A stretch of DNA of 64,000 nt from Capitella teleta (Eukaryota > Annelida > Polychaeta > Capitellidae). Under the pieces are notes generated by a model that searched no databases, was not told the DNA's origin, and saw only the letters and a list, made by a program, of their open reading frames with translations. Below, one piece after another: positions 12,001-54,870 of this stretch; position 1 is the stretch's first letter, and every line of letters starts with the position of its first letter. The position numbers were made by a program, and so were the translations under genes. The stretch lies in contig KB309928.1 of the NCBI GenBank assembly GCA_000328365.1, positions 220,042-284,041 of the forward strand. Direction: 5' to 3'.

Positions 12001-15000
12001 GTAAAATAATACGCTGTTAACGTGCATAAAATCTCTCAGAAGTCATATTCATCGTCCAATTTTGGCCAAACCAAGTTCATTTTTGGCATTATAATCGAAA
12101 TTGGCTTCAGGTAGTACGTTGTGTAGGCGGTCAGGACTGGTTTCCATTTTGTCTTAAGTTGCCGAATCTCTCGCTTAACGCTTGGATCATCGACGCAGGG
12201 ACTCAACCTATAATAGATGGAATCTGTGCTGGCCTGAGTCCCTGATCGGGGAATAATACGCGAATACCCGAGGGAAGCAATTTAGGGGCCTACTCCTCTT
12301 TGATCGATCTCTTCAGGTACCTTCAGAAAAACCGAATCGAGCGAATTGATGAAGATTCTTTTCGCGATCTGCGCTTTTTGGAAGAATTGTGAGCACATCA
12401 CGTGATGGGGTTAACAAGTGCTTTGATCTCCTTTGATCGCAGGGATCTTTCTTTCAACCGGATTGTTGACTTTCCGCGCACGCTCTTCGAACACAACGAT
12501 CACGTAGTCTCCCTGTGAGTGCACTGAGGTCAGTGAATGCTTCATTTCGTTGTCGCTCTTCAGATTCCTCGAGCACAACCCCGTGCATGACCTGGGCGAA
12601 TGTTTTTTCAGCAGCATGCCTCGTCTCCGCACCCTGTGAGTATGAATTTGTGAATGACATTATTTTCAATTCTGACTGAACTAGCAACATATCGGGCATC
12701 ACTTTGTCCAATCTGCATGTGGATATGTTCGCGTGTTCTGCACAACTGTCGATCATGTGAGTCGCAAGCATGCACGGTGATGCTGATTTTGCTGATGCAT
12801 GTGTTGTCAGTGCGTTCGAGCGATTCTCTTACTGCAAATACGCTCCGTTGGTGCGCACCTGCTATCCGAAGGGTGACGGTTTGTCTTCGGTCGGCGAGTT
12901 GATCGACAACTGCGTGCTCCGAGTGGTCATCTGGCTGGTGGGCGTTCTGACCATCAGCCTGAACTGCGTCGTGGTCATTGGTCGTGTGTGCTTCCAGGGA
13001 GAGAACCCAGCGCACTCTCTAGTCATCAAGAACCTTGCAGGTCAGTTGCCTGGATTCAACCTCATTTCAAAGGCTCTTTTCAAACCGCCTCCATTGTAAT
13101 CATCCCTATGACATAGAGCGGCTTTTATTAGATTTAGTAGTTTCTGTAGTCGAATTTGATGATACATTAGAGATTCCATGACCCTATGGTTGTCATGGCA
13201 ACATAATTATAACCTTGTCTTTCGGTTTACATCAATGCAATTGCAGGCGCCTCGTTGTGTCCGCGAGGTGCAAAAATGAAACCGAGGGAAGCTTCTGCTA
13301 CTGCCAGGAACCTCTCATCATTATGCAATCAAAGAAGCGTTGACTCAATTATGATTAGCGGGCGACAGTAATGAAGGCGAAAGGCCAAGCAGATTCAAAT
13401 TGGACAGGAAAAAGCGAGTTGTTGTTTTGTGTTTCATTATGCCACGTGTACCTTATATTCTTCGTTTACCGCACAGGCATTAGCATGCATGGCTAGCTCT
13501 CTCCTTCCTGTCAATTAGCAGCAGTCAATTCAAAGTGTGTTAGTTTGGTCGATTCTTTATATGATTAATTTTATGAAGTTACTTTGTTCGTTGACAACTG
13601 TTTCTTTGAACTTACGGTTCTCTTGATAAACATTGTACATTTATGCATACAATTGTAAACATCATTGCAATTTTGGATGTGGGTTTACTATCTACATACG
13701 CCGAGATCGAAAGCCCTAATTCGGCAGTCATAGTCGGGAGCATAAATATTATACTTGTGGCGTTATTATATTCTCACATCTGTGTCGTCAGGCCATACCT
13801 ACGTATCTACTATTCACTTATTTGCCAATTCATTTATTTGTCAATTATTAGCTCTCGTAACTTAATTTAATCGTAATTTACTATTTACTGCAATTGTCTT
13901 ATCCTGCCAACAAACTCGTTCGATTTTCCTTATTTGATATTCTTATGTATGGACTCCCTTAACCCCATAATTTTCCGATTTCTATCTGTCTCCATTTTCA
14001 ACCAAGCGAAAAACAGGTTTATTCAAAAGTATATTGGCATGTAATGGGAATTTTTAAATGCCCTTTTTTTTTTGAAAATGTGCGTTATATATTACAAAAT
14101 AATTACCGTTTATATTTGGAGACTTGGAAAAGCCTATTACCAATAATTCATAGCCTTTAATTGTGATTCTATGACTTATTTTCCAGAATTACCTCATTAG
14201 AGACGCCGCCAAGCAGCATCCATTCGTTGTTCAGCTTCAAGCAGCAGCATTTAACTATACATGTATACATATATAATTAATAAACATGCATAGAATCATA
14301 GTTTTAAGAAAGTTTAGGAAATGAGAATCAAGTCACAAACCAGTGATGGTGATTGAAAGACTAATAGCTCTGTGATGATTAGGCCTAGGTTCAAATATAA
14401 GATTAGGTCATCAATAATTTGTCAATTTCAAAAAGATCTGGAATATTCTTGATTTCGATGAGCAAACAAAACATCAGGATTATTGGGCCTGGGAAATTGA
14501 CTCCCAGCACTTTTGCTTTTCATTATTGTCAGTCTTCTGCAGTGGCTGATTTCCTGATGGGTGTCTACCTGCTGGCGGTCGCCTGCAAGGACTCTGAGCT
14601 GCGAGCCGTCTTCAACCAGTTCGCATTGTCATGGATGCAGAGCGGCGCATGCGCAGTGCTCGGCGTCGTGGCCGTCGCCTCATCAGAAGTGTCTATCTTT
14701 ATCTTGACCTATTTGTCGCTTGAGCGATACGTGATGCTTGTGCATCCATACAAGAACTGTCACGTGTCGCTTCCTGCAGCTGCACTCAGCATGGCGTGCC
14801 TGTGGCTGGGCGGTCTGCTGCTGGCGGTGCTGCCGCTACTCGGCCTAGCACCGTCGTTCTACGCCAGCAACGCCGTCTGCTTCCCTCTGCACCTGCACCA
14901 TGTCTACGCAGACGGATGGCAGTACTCGACGGCCATGTTCGTCTGCCTGAACGGCGCCTGCCTGGTGGTCATCTGCTTCTGCTATGTGTCCATCTTTAGG

Positions 15001-15674
15001 AGCATCCAGCAGGTTAGTGGTCAATGGTCAGTGCTGGTCTTTCATGCTGTGTGGTCAGACGCGACGTGAAACGGCAGACTGTGTGCATGGCGCTGCTCGC
15101 ACTTCATTCGCTCAGCGCTTCTTCCTCATTGTCCTCACAGACGCCATGTGCTGGGCTCCAATCATGTTCATGAAACTGCTGGCCCTGGCCAACATCACCA
15201 TCTCCGGTGACGACTTCTGTGCCCTCTCCATCTATTAATCTCTGTTGTTTTATCAGATAGCGCATATGCGTGGCTGGCAGTGCTTGTTCTCCCAATCAAC
15301 AGCGCTCTCAACCCGTTGCTGTATTCGCTGTCGACGCAGGCCTTCAAGAAGCGAATGTCCGCTCTTGCTTCGAGGATCCGCGTCTCTGCGCTGAACTTCT
15401 CTCGAAGCAGTCAGTGTGCAATCCTCTCTCTCTCCTCTCTCTCTCTCTGGGAATTTCTTCTGCAGTGTCGAGGCGGTCATCTTCGACCAGTGGCATCCGC
15501 AGCACGTCCCTGGCAGCAGTCGTCGTTGATGACGTCATTGGCAATGAAGCCTACAGTCCAACGTTCACTCACAGCTCCGATGACGACGAAGGGAAAGAAG
15601 ACGTCAGTGGCGGGGACGTCAAGAAGACGGGGCTAATCAACACCCTGTGCTCGCTTATGCTTCGACGACGATGA
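6056..15674 (+). CDS. RXFP-like: Relaxin-family receptor-like GPCR (LDLa-LRR-7TM), copy A
   Basis: Leucine-rich-repeat G-protein-coupled receptor of the RXFP1/2-Lgr3 type. Family members bind relaxin-like peptides at the cell surface. Exons by my reading: 6056-6134, 8664-8801, 9654-9879, 10085-10159, 10217-10288, 10566-10637, 11130-11201, 11289-11354, 11407-11478, 12317-12388, 12443-12514, 12564-12635, 12685-12756, 12811-13040, 14543-15012, 15059-15206, 15257-15409, 15466-15674. All phases agree and give 789 aa, against about 757 in human RXFP1. Parts: signal peptide about 1-17; LDLa C35-C72; Cys-rich linker and LRR cap to about 147; ten LRR exons, nearly all 72 nt with phase-2 introns; hinge with YCKYAPLVRTC as in RXFP; 7TM with ERY at the end of TM3 and NPLLY in TM7; Ser-rich tail. 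Exon 1 uses the unusual donor GTCGGT, because the alternative GTATAT four bases on would give an immediate stop. The 7TM introns are only 46, 50 and 56 bp. A second copy (B) lies inverted downstream. Confidence 0.9.
6135..8663 (+). other. Intron 1 of receptor gene A
   Basis: A 2.5 kb AT-rich intron without recognisable genes. Its last part, from about 7998, is nearly identical to the inverted B sequence ending near 31845. The first part does not align convincingly with B's intron 1. Exon 2 is preceded by a good pyrimidine tract ending in CAG at 8661-8663. Confidence 0.7.
11529..11821. repeat. About 290 bp insertion in intron 9 of gene A, with a perfect hairpin
   Basis: This stretch is present in copy A but absent from both B cassettes, which run directly from GATGAAAT into ATGCAATAAAC. 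It contains a perfect inverted repeat with 21-bp arms (11702-11722 and 11724-11744) around a single base. I see no convincing target duplication or terminal repeat, so the element type is unknown. The 3' end of LRR exon 9 just upstream is also unusually diverged from B. Confidence 0.6.
13041..14542 (+). other. Intron 14 of receptor gene A, with a transposon end
   Basis: A 1.5 kb intron separating the TM1 exon from the TM2-5 exon. Unlike introns 2-13 it is strongly diverged from the matching B intron: only a stretch near 13255-13345 (around ATTATGCAATCAAAG) aligns, at perhaps 65%. At 14014-14058 it carries a diverged copy of the 45-bp terminal repeat that bounds an element in B's intron 14. 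The following 60 bp also resemble that element, so a related insertion once occurred here. Confidence 0.6.
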
Positions 15675-17613
15675 GTAGCCCCGATACTCAACGAACTCAT
15701 CAATCCTGGTTAACATATTTTATATATGGAATATAGATATATTTTTATGACTGCTTTGCATAATTATAACCCTTGTGTTATGATGTTGAGTAAATTTTCT
15801 TGTTGCGTGACCCATGTTTCCTCGTCATTATTATGGGGAAGAATTTCTCTCTCCTCCTTGCCATGTTGATGGCATCGTAAACACTCATGCGGGCGATGTT
15901 TGCGGATGGACGAGATCGAAAAGAGACTTGTGTTGGACATGAGAGGATTGTTGTCACACGAGTAGATCTGGTTCCACGTGCCTCGAGTATGGCAGTGCTG
16001 TCGTGAACCAATTTTGGAGACAGATGTTCACCATTTGCACTCACCAGAGCGTTTCTATAAGATTGGTGGTGGTTAGGAATGATATTTATGTGATGATGGT
16101 GTAATGCATGGACAAAGGGCCGTTTTCTTGTTGCTCGTGGTGAAGACACGATCAATCTTGACGAGGAAAGTCTCAGTTCTTATACAACAATGAACACGAG
16201 CAGAACCGCAGCTAACAAACATTTATTTCATTTGTAGTTGCACATCTTAAGCGTGAGTCCTCGCACACAAAGAGCCAAGAATTATTATGCAATCTTGTCA
16301 TATTATTCACACCTTTTTTTCGAAATCATCAAATATAACGAGAATAAACGTGATATTGGGAGATTATACAATACAACTGAACTAGAACAAAATTATTAAT
16401 TAATTTCATTCCACTAAAACAATCCGAAAATTTTTACTCTTCAGAAACCATGAACACAAGCAGAGGGATCCAAAGAATTAATTATATGTAGTTTGGATAA
16501 TAAAATACACAAAGCGCAGAGGAGTTTCAACCAATTATGTTCAAGAGTCAAAAGACAACATTCGTTCTCAAGAGTGTACGCCGAACTTTGCTTTGCCAAG
16601 TTGGTCATACTGCCACATTTGTGAAGCATTATGAAAATGAGCTGTCATTTGCATTACAACATGCGACAGTGACGCAGCAATTGTAGACCTGCGTTGCGTG
16701 ATCTGAATTGTTCGTGCACACCACAATAACTGATGTCGGATGACATAACCGCATTTCACATCACAATTAATTTGCAATCCTCACCTGCCAACGTGTTCAT
16801 GCAGTTTTGGCTGTGTAGTTGTGCAAATACTTAGTGTTACAATAGTGATGGATGGAGTCTAAACCCTGTGGTATCCGAGCTCCCAAATCGAAACCTTTTA
16901 ATGGCTAGTACTCCGGATCTAATAGACTGAGGGTTATAATTCTTCGAATTCGTTTTTCGTTTCTCACGATTTTGACCTGCAACTTGCGGGCTCCTTATTA
17001 ACCGAGTGAGAAAAATAATTATATTCCTCACACATTGATGCAAGAATCGTTAAGCTAAGTGCTCTAGAGTTAGATCACCGCCACTTCTAGATTTCGCCCA
17101 GAGAGCCCATGAGACCGTTATGTAACCACAGAATAGTGTATGTTATCCATGTATGTAACCTACTGCGCTGAAAGATGGCTGTAACTTGTGTTGAAATGGG
17201 TATTCTCGTTTGCAAAATGTCCATTGAGGTATGTCGGTGCGTGCTATAGGCACAAGTTGAGTTCAATTTATCAATCCAATGTATACGTCATGCTCTCTGC
17301 CTTCTTTTCCAGCAACCTACAGCCCGCTATAGCCTGGTTGAAGCTGCCTTGCTTTTGCAAACGAGATTACCGATCATCGTGAGCTGTCACTAGTCACAGT
17401 CCACTGCCGCCGATCTCTTCGATATATGGTAAGCTGTTGCTCGTTGGCTACAGTCGAGAATAAGGGCATCAGTGATCGATATCTGAGGATTTGGCCAAGG
17501 CATAAGTTTTTCTCTCTGGTTACATGTATAAGGTACCTAGGTGCGTTAACAACAGATCAGCACATTTCGACTGCAATGTGAGATACATGATGGTTTGAGG
17601 CGCGGAGCTATCC
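15675..17613. other. Spacer between the two inverted receptor genes
   Basis: About 1.9 kb separating the two stop codons, so A and B converge tail to tail. No gene is recognised. A possible polyadenylation signal for A, AATAAA, lies at 16343-16348. A/B similarity stops at the stop codons: A has TGA then GTAGCC, B has TAA then GGATAG, with nothing alignable beyond. Confidence 0.6.
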
Positions 17614-33046
<15,433 letters not shown>

Positions 33047-33460
33047 GTCTTTGTCTTGCAGTCGATGCAATTAATCCAAAGAAGTCGCGATCTGCGCCAT
33101 GTTGCAGTTGGCTTGTGTCGCTGGGCGTTTGTCGCTCGGTGCTTTTATGTCGCAAGTGAAGAGGCTCTCATTCCGTGGTCGCTCATGCAACAGCCGAACA
33201 CTGCTGCCTTCGACTTCTTCTTCGGCAGAGGCGTCAGCATTGCTTCATCACTCGTGAGACGTATCTGGGCAACTGACTAAGCGAATGCTCTGGACCCCAG
33301 TCAGCATAAACCCAGTGGTCAGTGCCAAAGACGCCGCATTTCATCCATATGCTCCTGCACTCAGACGAATGAATGACATCACAGCTTTGTCGTCCAACGA
33401 TTTCCCTAACAAAGCCACAAGGATTTGTATTTATTTCCGACACTGAAAGCGTTGCTCTGT
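33047..33460 (-). promoter_or_regulatory. Promoter and 5' UTR of receptor gene B
   Basis: Near-identical inverse of 5640-6055. It keeps the TATA-like CATAAAAG element and the 9-codon upstream ORF (33071-33100). Beyond about 33470 the similarity to A's flank falls to roughly 65-70% and then disappears near 33720. Role inferred from position. Confidence 0.45.
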
Positions 33461-34900
33461 ACGATTAAAGTGCTTCTATGATGCTAAATATGTCGCAATA
33501 TATCCAGCAATTTCAATTCTTGCCCGTTCAGTGTGGAGATTGCTATAAATTATTACCATGTGTATATGCGGGTTGAGATTCATTGCGAGAATACGTGGCT
33601 TCAATTTTCGCAGTTCGATTTTCCATATTTTTTATAACGTGAATCTGAAGTTGAATGTCACCAGAGGACATCGAAACGTGAAGGAGAAAAATCGAAGGTT
33701 CAATCACGGATTGACTGTAACATTGAAATAAGGAGATGTGCGTGCTCATCAATTGGATGCGGTGCCGTTGTGCCCATCTCCTCTCCTTTGCCTTCCCTGG
33801 CGAACCGGTGCTGTTTTCAGGTCGGCCACAAACCGCAGCCAGCCCAGCAATCGAGTGCTGTAAGCGCGCCACTACGTACAGTGCCACCACTGCGCCACCA
33901 CCGCGCCACCACAGCGCGAACATAAGGTGCATTTACGCAATTGGCATGATGCTGGGAAGTAATGGGTGTCCATTAATGCTTGATGCCCAAATCCCTACAT
34001 ATAGCGATCGACATTATACCACTACATCAACGGATGAAATGTAAATCACCCTGTAATGGACCAAGTCCATATAATGATGCATTGAGCTGGCTGAAGTCTA
34101 CTGGAGGATGATATTTTTGATCTGAAGATGCAGTTGGTGCGCTTTATACCGGAGTGAACGCCAGTGAACTGTGGGCTTTTGTCTTGAACTGACTACTCGC
34201 CCAGCTCTCCGCGCAGCGGATATATACAAAAATGCATCATTACATCAACATTCGCTTGCCAAAATGACATTTTTCTGTGGATATGGCGTGGGAGGTGGTG
34301 CTTCAGTCCGATTATTAGATGATCCAAGTGAAAGTAAAGCGTTTCTTGCGAGGTTCTAGAATTATTGGGTTTGTCCTTATGTGTTTTTCTTTTCTCGTTT
34401 TCTTGTTAGAAGTGCACCCAAAGCGAGTGCGAACAAATGACATTCATAATGCTCCGGATCCGTGTATCGCGTGGCTGCTTCCTCTTCCGGATGTGACGTT
34501 AGTCGATGATATTTCCCTTCTAACTTTAATGCGCTCTATGTGCTCTATGATATCAGGACCTATTTCAAGTTTTCAATCCACACCCGCCTCTCCTGACTTA
34601 TTGCATTTCCATTCTGATCTCGATTCGGATCGTTAAATTTAACTAGAGTTGAAAATTGTGACTTCGCAGTGCTATCCAACTGTGTCCTGGTGTACATATA
34701 GTAGCATTCACTATTTAGGATGAAAGGCGCGAGTCTAATGAAAAAGGTAAGGGAAACTCCTTCCAGAGGGCGCCGTGTCAGCCAAGAGGGCATAGGGAAG
34801 AGCTGTGAAACGCAATAATTTTCAGATTCTCTGATGTTCATATTGATGTATAGTCCTGCTCGTGAGAGTTATAGATATTGCAGGAATTTTTAAAAAGTAT
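33461..34900. other. Intergenic, no gene seen
   Basis: Distal flank of gene B followed by unassigned sequence. A GC-rich stretch at 33740-33925 has repeated CGCCACCA, giving open frames on both strands without family resemblance. Confidence 0.5.
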
Positions 34901-36420
34901 CTCGCCAACAATCCAACCCCTTATTGCAGATGCTGAACCCCCTGAGTCACCAAGTACTAGTACCCAGTCCCAACCCAGCCAAGACCCCGAAGTCATTATT
35001 AATGAAGATGTTTGCACACCCCCAGCAGAGCGCACTAATTAAAAGATTCGTGCAGTGCTTCAGATTTGAAGAATGACATAAGGTTGTTCCTCAATGCGTC
35101 GATGTCAATTAAAGAAAACACCCAACTAGCCAATTCATCGAAGGAATTCATCATCCCAGTCACCTACCTACCTTTGGGGGATGCAATCGTTCCTTTCGGC
35201 ATTCTTGATTTGATGAATTTGGCGATTGGCTCGTGTACAGCACTTGCTTCCATGTAGCCTGGTGCATAGTTTGTGCCCTGTTCACTCCAGAAAGAGAACG
35301 TCCCCATCAAGGAAAGCTTGTTAATTCCCCGTTCGCTGTACTCAAATTTCTTGTGTCATTTATTAATGACACAAGAAATCTGAGTACTTGAACACCCATG
35401 AACACTCATGTGAAACAGCCTTCTCACAAGAAATGTGAAGAACTGGCCAAGGAATTCATGCTAACAATTGAGAATCCAAATCACAAAGTCTCAGTTGCCC
35501 TCGACAATAAAAAGCAGCCAATATTATAAAGAATCGTCACATCGTCAGATGCTCTGCAGAGGCAGTCTTGTTCTGTGCACGCCAATGAATTGGTTTGAGA
35601 GGAAGAGCAGACTCCGAAAGTTTGCACAATGATGGCAATCCAGGAAAGTTTTTTGCGGCATCGAAGATAATATCAACGCATGATATGCAATTGAAGGAGC
35701 AACTTGAACATCTGCAATTCAAAAATGCCACTTACTTGTCTCCGCAAACCCAGAACGAGGTATAGTCGATATCGTTGGAAACCACACGATCCAAAGCAGA
35801 ATCCTCGGTGAGATCAAGGAAGCCAAGTACTTTTCGATTATGGTGGATGAGGTCACATCGCACAATAAGGAACTTATGCCACTGTGCATTCGGTTCGTGG
35901 ATGGAGAGCGCCAAATTCGTGAAGAATTAATCTAAATCATCGCCCTGCCATGCATCACTGGCGAGCATATTGCCCAAGCAATAAAGGATGCAATGTGCCG
36001 TCTTGGATTGGACTTGCCCAATTGTCGTGGCCAAGGCTACGGTGGTGCCAGCAATATGTCAAGTACCAAAGTTGGCGTTCAAGCTATAATAAAGAAAAAC
36101 TCTCGAACAGCGATCTACACTCACTGCAGTGGACACTGCCTAAATCTGGTTATTGGTACGTCCTGCAGTTTACCCGAGATCAGAAACGCCCTTGATCGGA
36201 TGAAAGCCACTGTAAACATCTTCATTTACAGTCCCACGCGTGAAAACCTCTTGCATGAAGTAATAGCATCGAATTATCATCAGTCGGAGAAGCGCAAGGC
36301 GTTGGTTGATGTATGCAGGACATGATGGGCAGCCATCATGGAGCCTACAGTCACTTTAATGTCCCATACACCTGGATCCACTGTGGGTCCACTCTGCTCT
36401 AGAAACGAGCCCCCCCCCCT
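34900..36420 (+). mobile_element. Degenerate hAT-like transposase (TTF zinc finger plus DUF4371 type)
   Basis: Translated pieces in order match the ZMYM1-like hAT transposase family. They are an N-terminal Ser/Pro-rich stretch (about 34920-35035), WCIVCALFTPE (about 35261-35295), an ENPNHKVSVALDNKKQ block (about 35470-35520), NATYLSPQTQNE (about 35728-35760), SIMVDEVTSHNKEL with the first catalytic Asp (about 35835-35880), then CRGQGYGGASNMSS and YTHCSGHCLNLVIG (36020-36155). Several in-frame stops and at least one frame change show it is dead. An inverted repeat with 23-bp arms and one mismatch (35338-35360 and 35365-35387) lies inside. Element ends were not found. Confidence 0.8.
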
Positions 36421-39342
36421 CCCCCTACTTTCCATCCTGTGCCAGATCCTGTCATTGCAAGTGCACGATCGCCCCGTGGATCAGCCATATATAGCGAGGA
36501 CTCGTCATCAGTGTCATTCCGATGACGAGTCCGCACTAATTTTAATTTTAGGCTTTAGGTTTACCGTACAATTTTCACGCAAATAATCCGCCCAAATATA
36601 ACAGCGTCCATGGTGTAGCCTGCATTTTTTTCTGGGTCCACAACAACCGATCTCGATTTAGATCCGTTATAGATTTAGTTCGCGATTTCGTTATAGAATA
36701 GGCTGAATTATTTTCATATCACAAACGTCCTACTCTTACCAAGAAAAATGCTGGCAGCCGCGAACGTCGCGCATTGTAAACATCCGCGACACTCGGTTTG
36801 AAATTTCGCGCCTTTCGTGGAATCAGGCGGCGTGGTATAAAAAGTCGAACATCTGAATTATTTGTAGAGGAGTCAACAAATAGTGAGGTGAGATTTGATC
36901 AGTATCCTGGTATGGCTGTTTTGTAGTGTATTCATGAGATAGCGATAGAAGTTCATGAGAAGTTACTATAGCGATAGAAGGTGATTCTCTCAATGATAGG
37001 TGAGCTGTATATGGCAAACCACATATATGCGCTATTTGATAGGCCTACTTGATGCTGTTGTTCTGCAATAGATATAATTAGCCAGTCATATACATATTTT
37101 ATGGTGATTTATCGAACAAGGATATTATGATTCTTGGTAATAGAGCCTTGGTATCCCCGCTAACTCACAATCGGCAATTGTGTGTCATTTAAACGGCTCA
37201 GAGTGCATGCCCTGTGGCACCGAGAACGTCGTCCATTTATCGGCTAAGCTAAAGTAGCCATAATATAAGCTATTTCTATCACCATGCATATAATCTAATT
37301 GGAATGATCACATAGCATTGTTAATGGTGATGAAATCGCATGCTTGGGAACGATAGCCGCGCGTTCTGTTTTGTTTTCGCTTCATGTCGACGGTTGCCCC
37401 TTTTCTAGGTTATGATGTCCTCGGACGCGATTGCGTTGTTCATTTTCGGACACACGTAATTTGGTCACGTTACGAGGTGTCCAGCTTCTGCTCCGGTTTG
37501 GAGAATGAGCCCGAAGGGGGGAAACACTGCGAGGGTTTCCCTGTCTTCGCACTGACCTGGATTCCATTCCTAATTTAAGTGAAATCAGGACGCAGAGACG
37601 TGTTTTTCTTTCTTGGAACTGAAAATCATTTCACCTTGCCGACGAACGCATGTGATGTCATATAGACTGGCTAATATGACGTCTTCCTTTTGTGAGATTC
37701 GCTTGAGAAAGACAGGGTTAAACATTTATAACCGCACCATATCTGAGATCATTGTTCCGTCTTTCAGGGCAAGCAATGAGACGACCGTCCTGATTTAGAC
37801 AAAAGGCTGAGAGACAACATTTCAGCTCTTGTCTATGGAGGATTTCAATCGAAACATATACTGAAATATCCTGATAGTTTACCAACCCAATGGTATCCAT
37901 GACAAGCGAATTAAAGAGGACATCTGATTGTTTTGAACTACATGTAGTAACGGATGATAGAGGATGCATACCAAAAGACAAAAAGACCGACATATTATGC
38001 ATCGAATCCACATTATGACATGCATCGAATTTGAGAGGTTTAAAATATGGCTTTCTTCTCGCGTTGGATTTCATACCGTCGTGATCTCATAAAAGTAATG
38101 TCTATTGTTAACAATGGGAGCCATCGAGTGAGAAGATCTTTCAGCAGTCCTCATAAAAGCAATCTCACACTCATCTCGTTTCAATCTATTCGGCCTGAGC
38201 AGGAAATTCGTATTTTAATTTGTCTTGAAAATTATTCATAGCTGACCAAATTTCGCAAAATTGGTCTCCCGTCACTCACAAAAGCCCATAGAATCGATCT
38301 GAAAAGATTCCGAATTGAACTGAGTCCCTTTTTAAATATCCTTCCTTATGATATCTCCGGAGCAACGCTCACAGATGGGACACCGACAGAGTTAATCATA
38401 ACGTAACCTCATTCTGGAGTCTTCTGATTGTTTTACTTTGATAACAATCCAGTAACTAACGCGTTTAATTATGCAGCTTACAGAAAGCATTGCTTAGCGA
38501 AATGAATCGGGATTAATTTGTAATTAACTCCAATGCATAGTATGCTAGTGATGAGAAATACCTCATTCGGTATATTACTCAGAAATAAGCATAACGCATT
38601 TCAAAATGAGCCCGTTATGAGTTGACGTTGAGTCAGCTGGCGGATAAGATTTAAGACGCATGGTTACCAAAAAAGTTTAAAATATTTAAATAAATGAAAA
38701 AAATGTCCAGTTCCTGACGAAAGTTTTATTGAAACATTCATCAAAGGAGCATAAAATGATTGAAATTTGTGACCATGCAAATGTTTGTGTTCAATGCGCA
38801 AATCACAGGAATAATGAATGAAAAGAAGGCGCTCAGGAAGGGGAAAAAATGCTTTTATAAATGTCAAAATGTCTCTCAAATAGATGTTTGTGAATTCATT
38901 TTGATTAAATTGTATCATTTTTATGCAACCACACACTTTGACACATTTAACTCACTTGACACAGATGTTGTAAGAAAAAAAAAAGATAAAGGTACAGGCA
39001 TGCACAGCGAACAACTAGAAAATAGATTCTCAAAAAAAAAAAAAAAAAAAAAAAAAAAACTATGGCAGAAACGAAAAATAATTAATGCGAAATGCCCGAT
39101 CAGCTATGACACACACTTAATACAAAAATCACCAGGAATAGAAAAATTTCTCAATAAAATTTTTGATTTTAATCGAATACTAATTAGAGCGAGCAAAGAG
39201 GCATCAAGTGGAACCGAGGAAAAGAGTCACATGATCACATCACAGAGAAGGAATCCTGAGAGCAAACATCGCTTGAGCACCCAGCTAAACGAATCCGCAC
39301 AAATAAAGAAGAAGAAAGAAAAACACGTATAAATAGTATAAA
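36421..39342. other. Intergenic region and Abl 3' UTR
   Basis: No protein gene recognised. A 12-bp-arm inverted repeat (36498-36509 and 36521-36532) lies at the end of the hAT remnant. On the minus strand the Abl 3' UTR should occupy the right end: AATAAA (TTTATT on the plus strand at 38725-38730) lies about 610 nt beyond the Abl stop. A pure A run of about 27 bp is at 39032-39059. Confidence 0.5.
38725..38730 (-). terminator. Candidate polyadenylation signal of Abl
   Basis: Canonical AATAAA on the minus strand about 610 nt downstream of the Abl stop codon. Supported only by position and sequence. Confidence 0.4.

Positions 39343-54870
<15,528 letters not shown>

Noticed and set aside
38760-39332. 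190-codon plus-strand ORF
   Set aside because: It is opposite the presumed Abl 3' UTR and stays open through poly-A runs that give Lys tracts; no conserved segment is visible.
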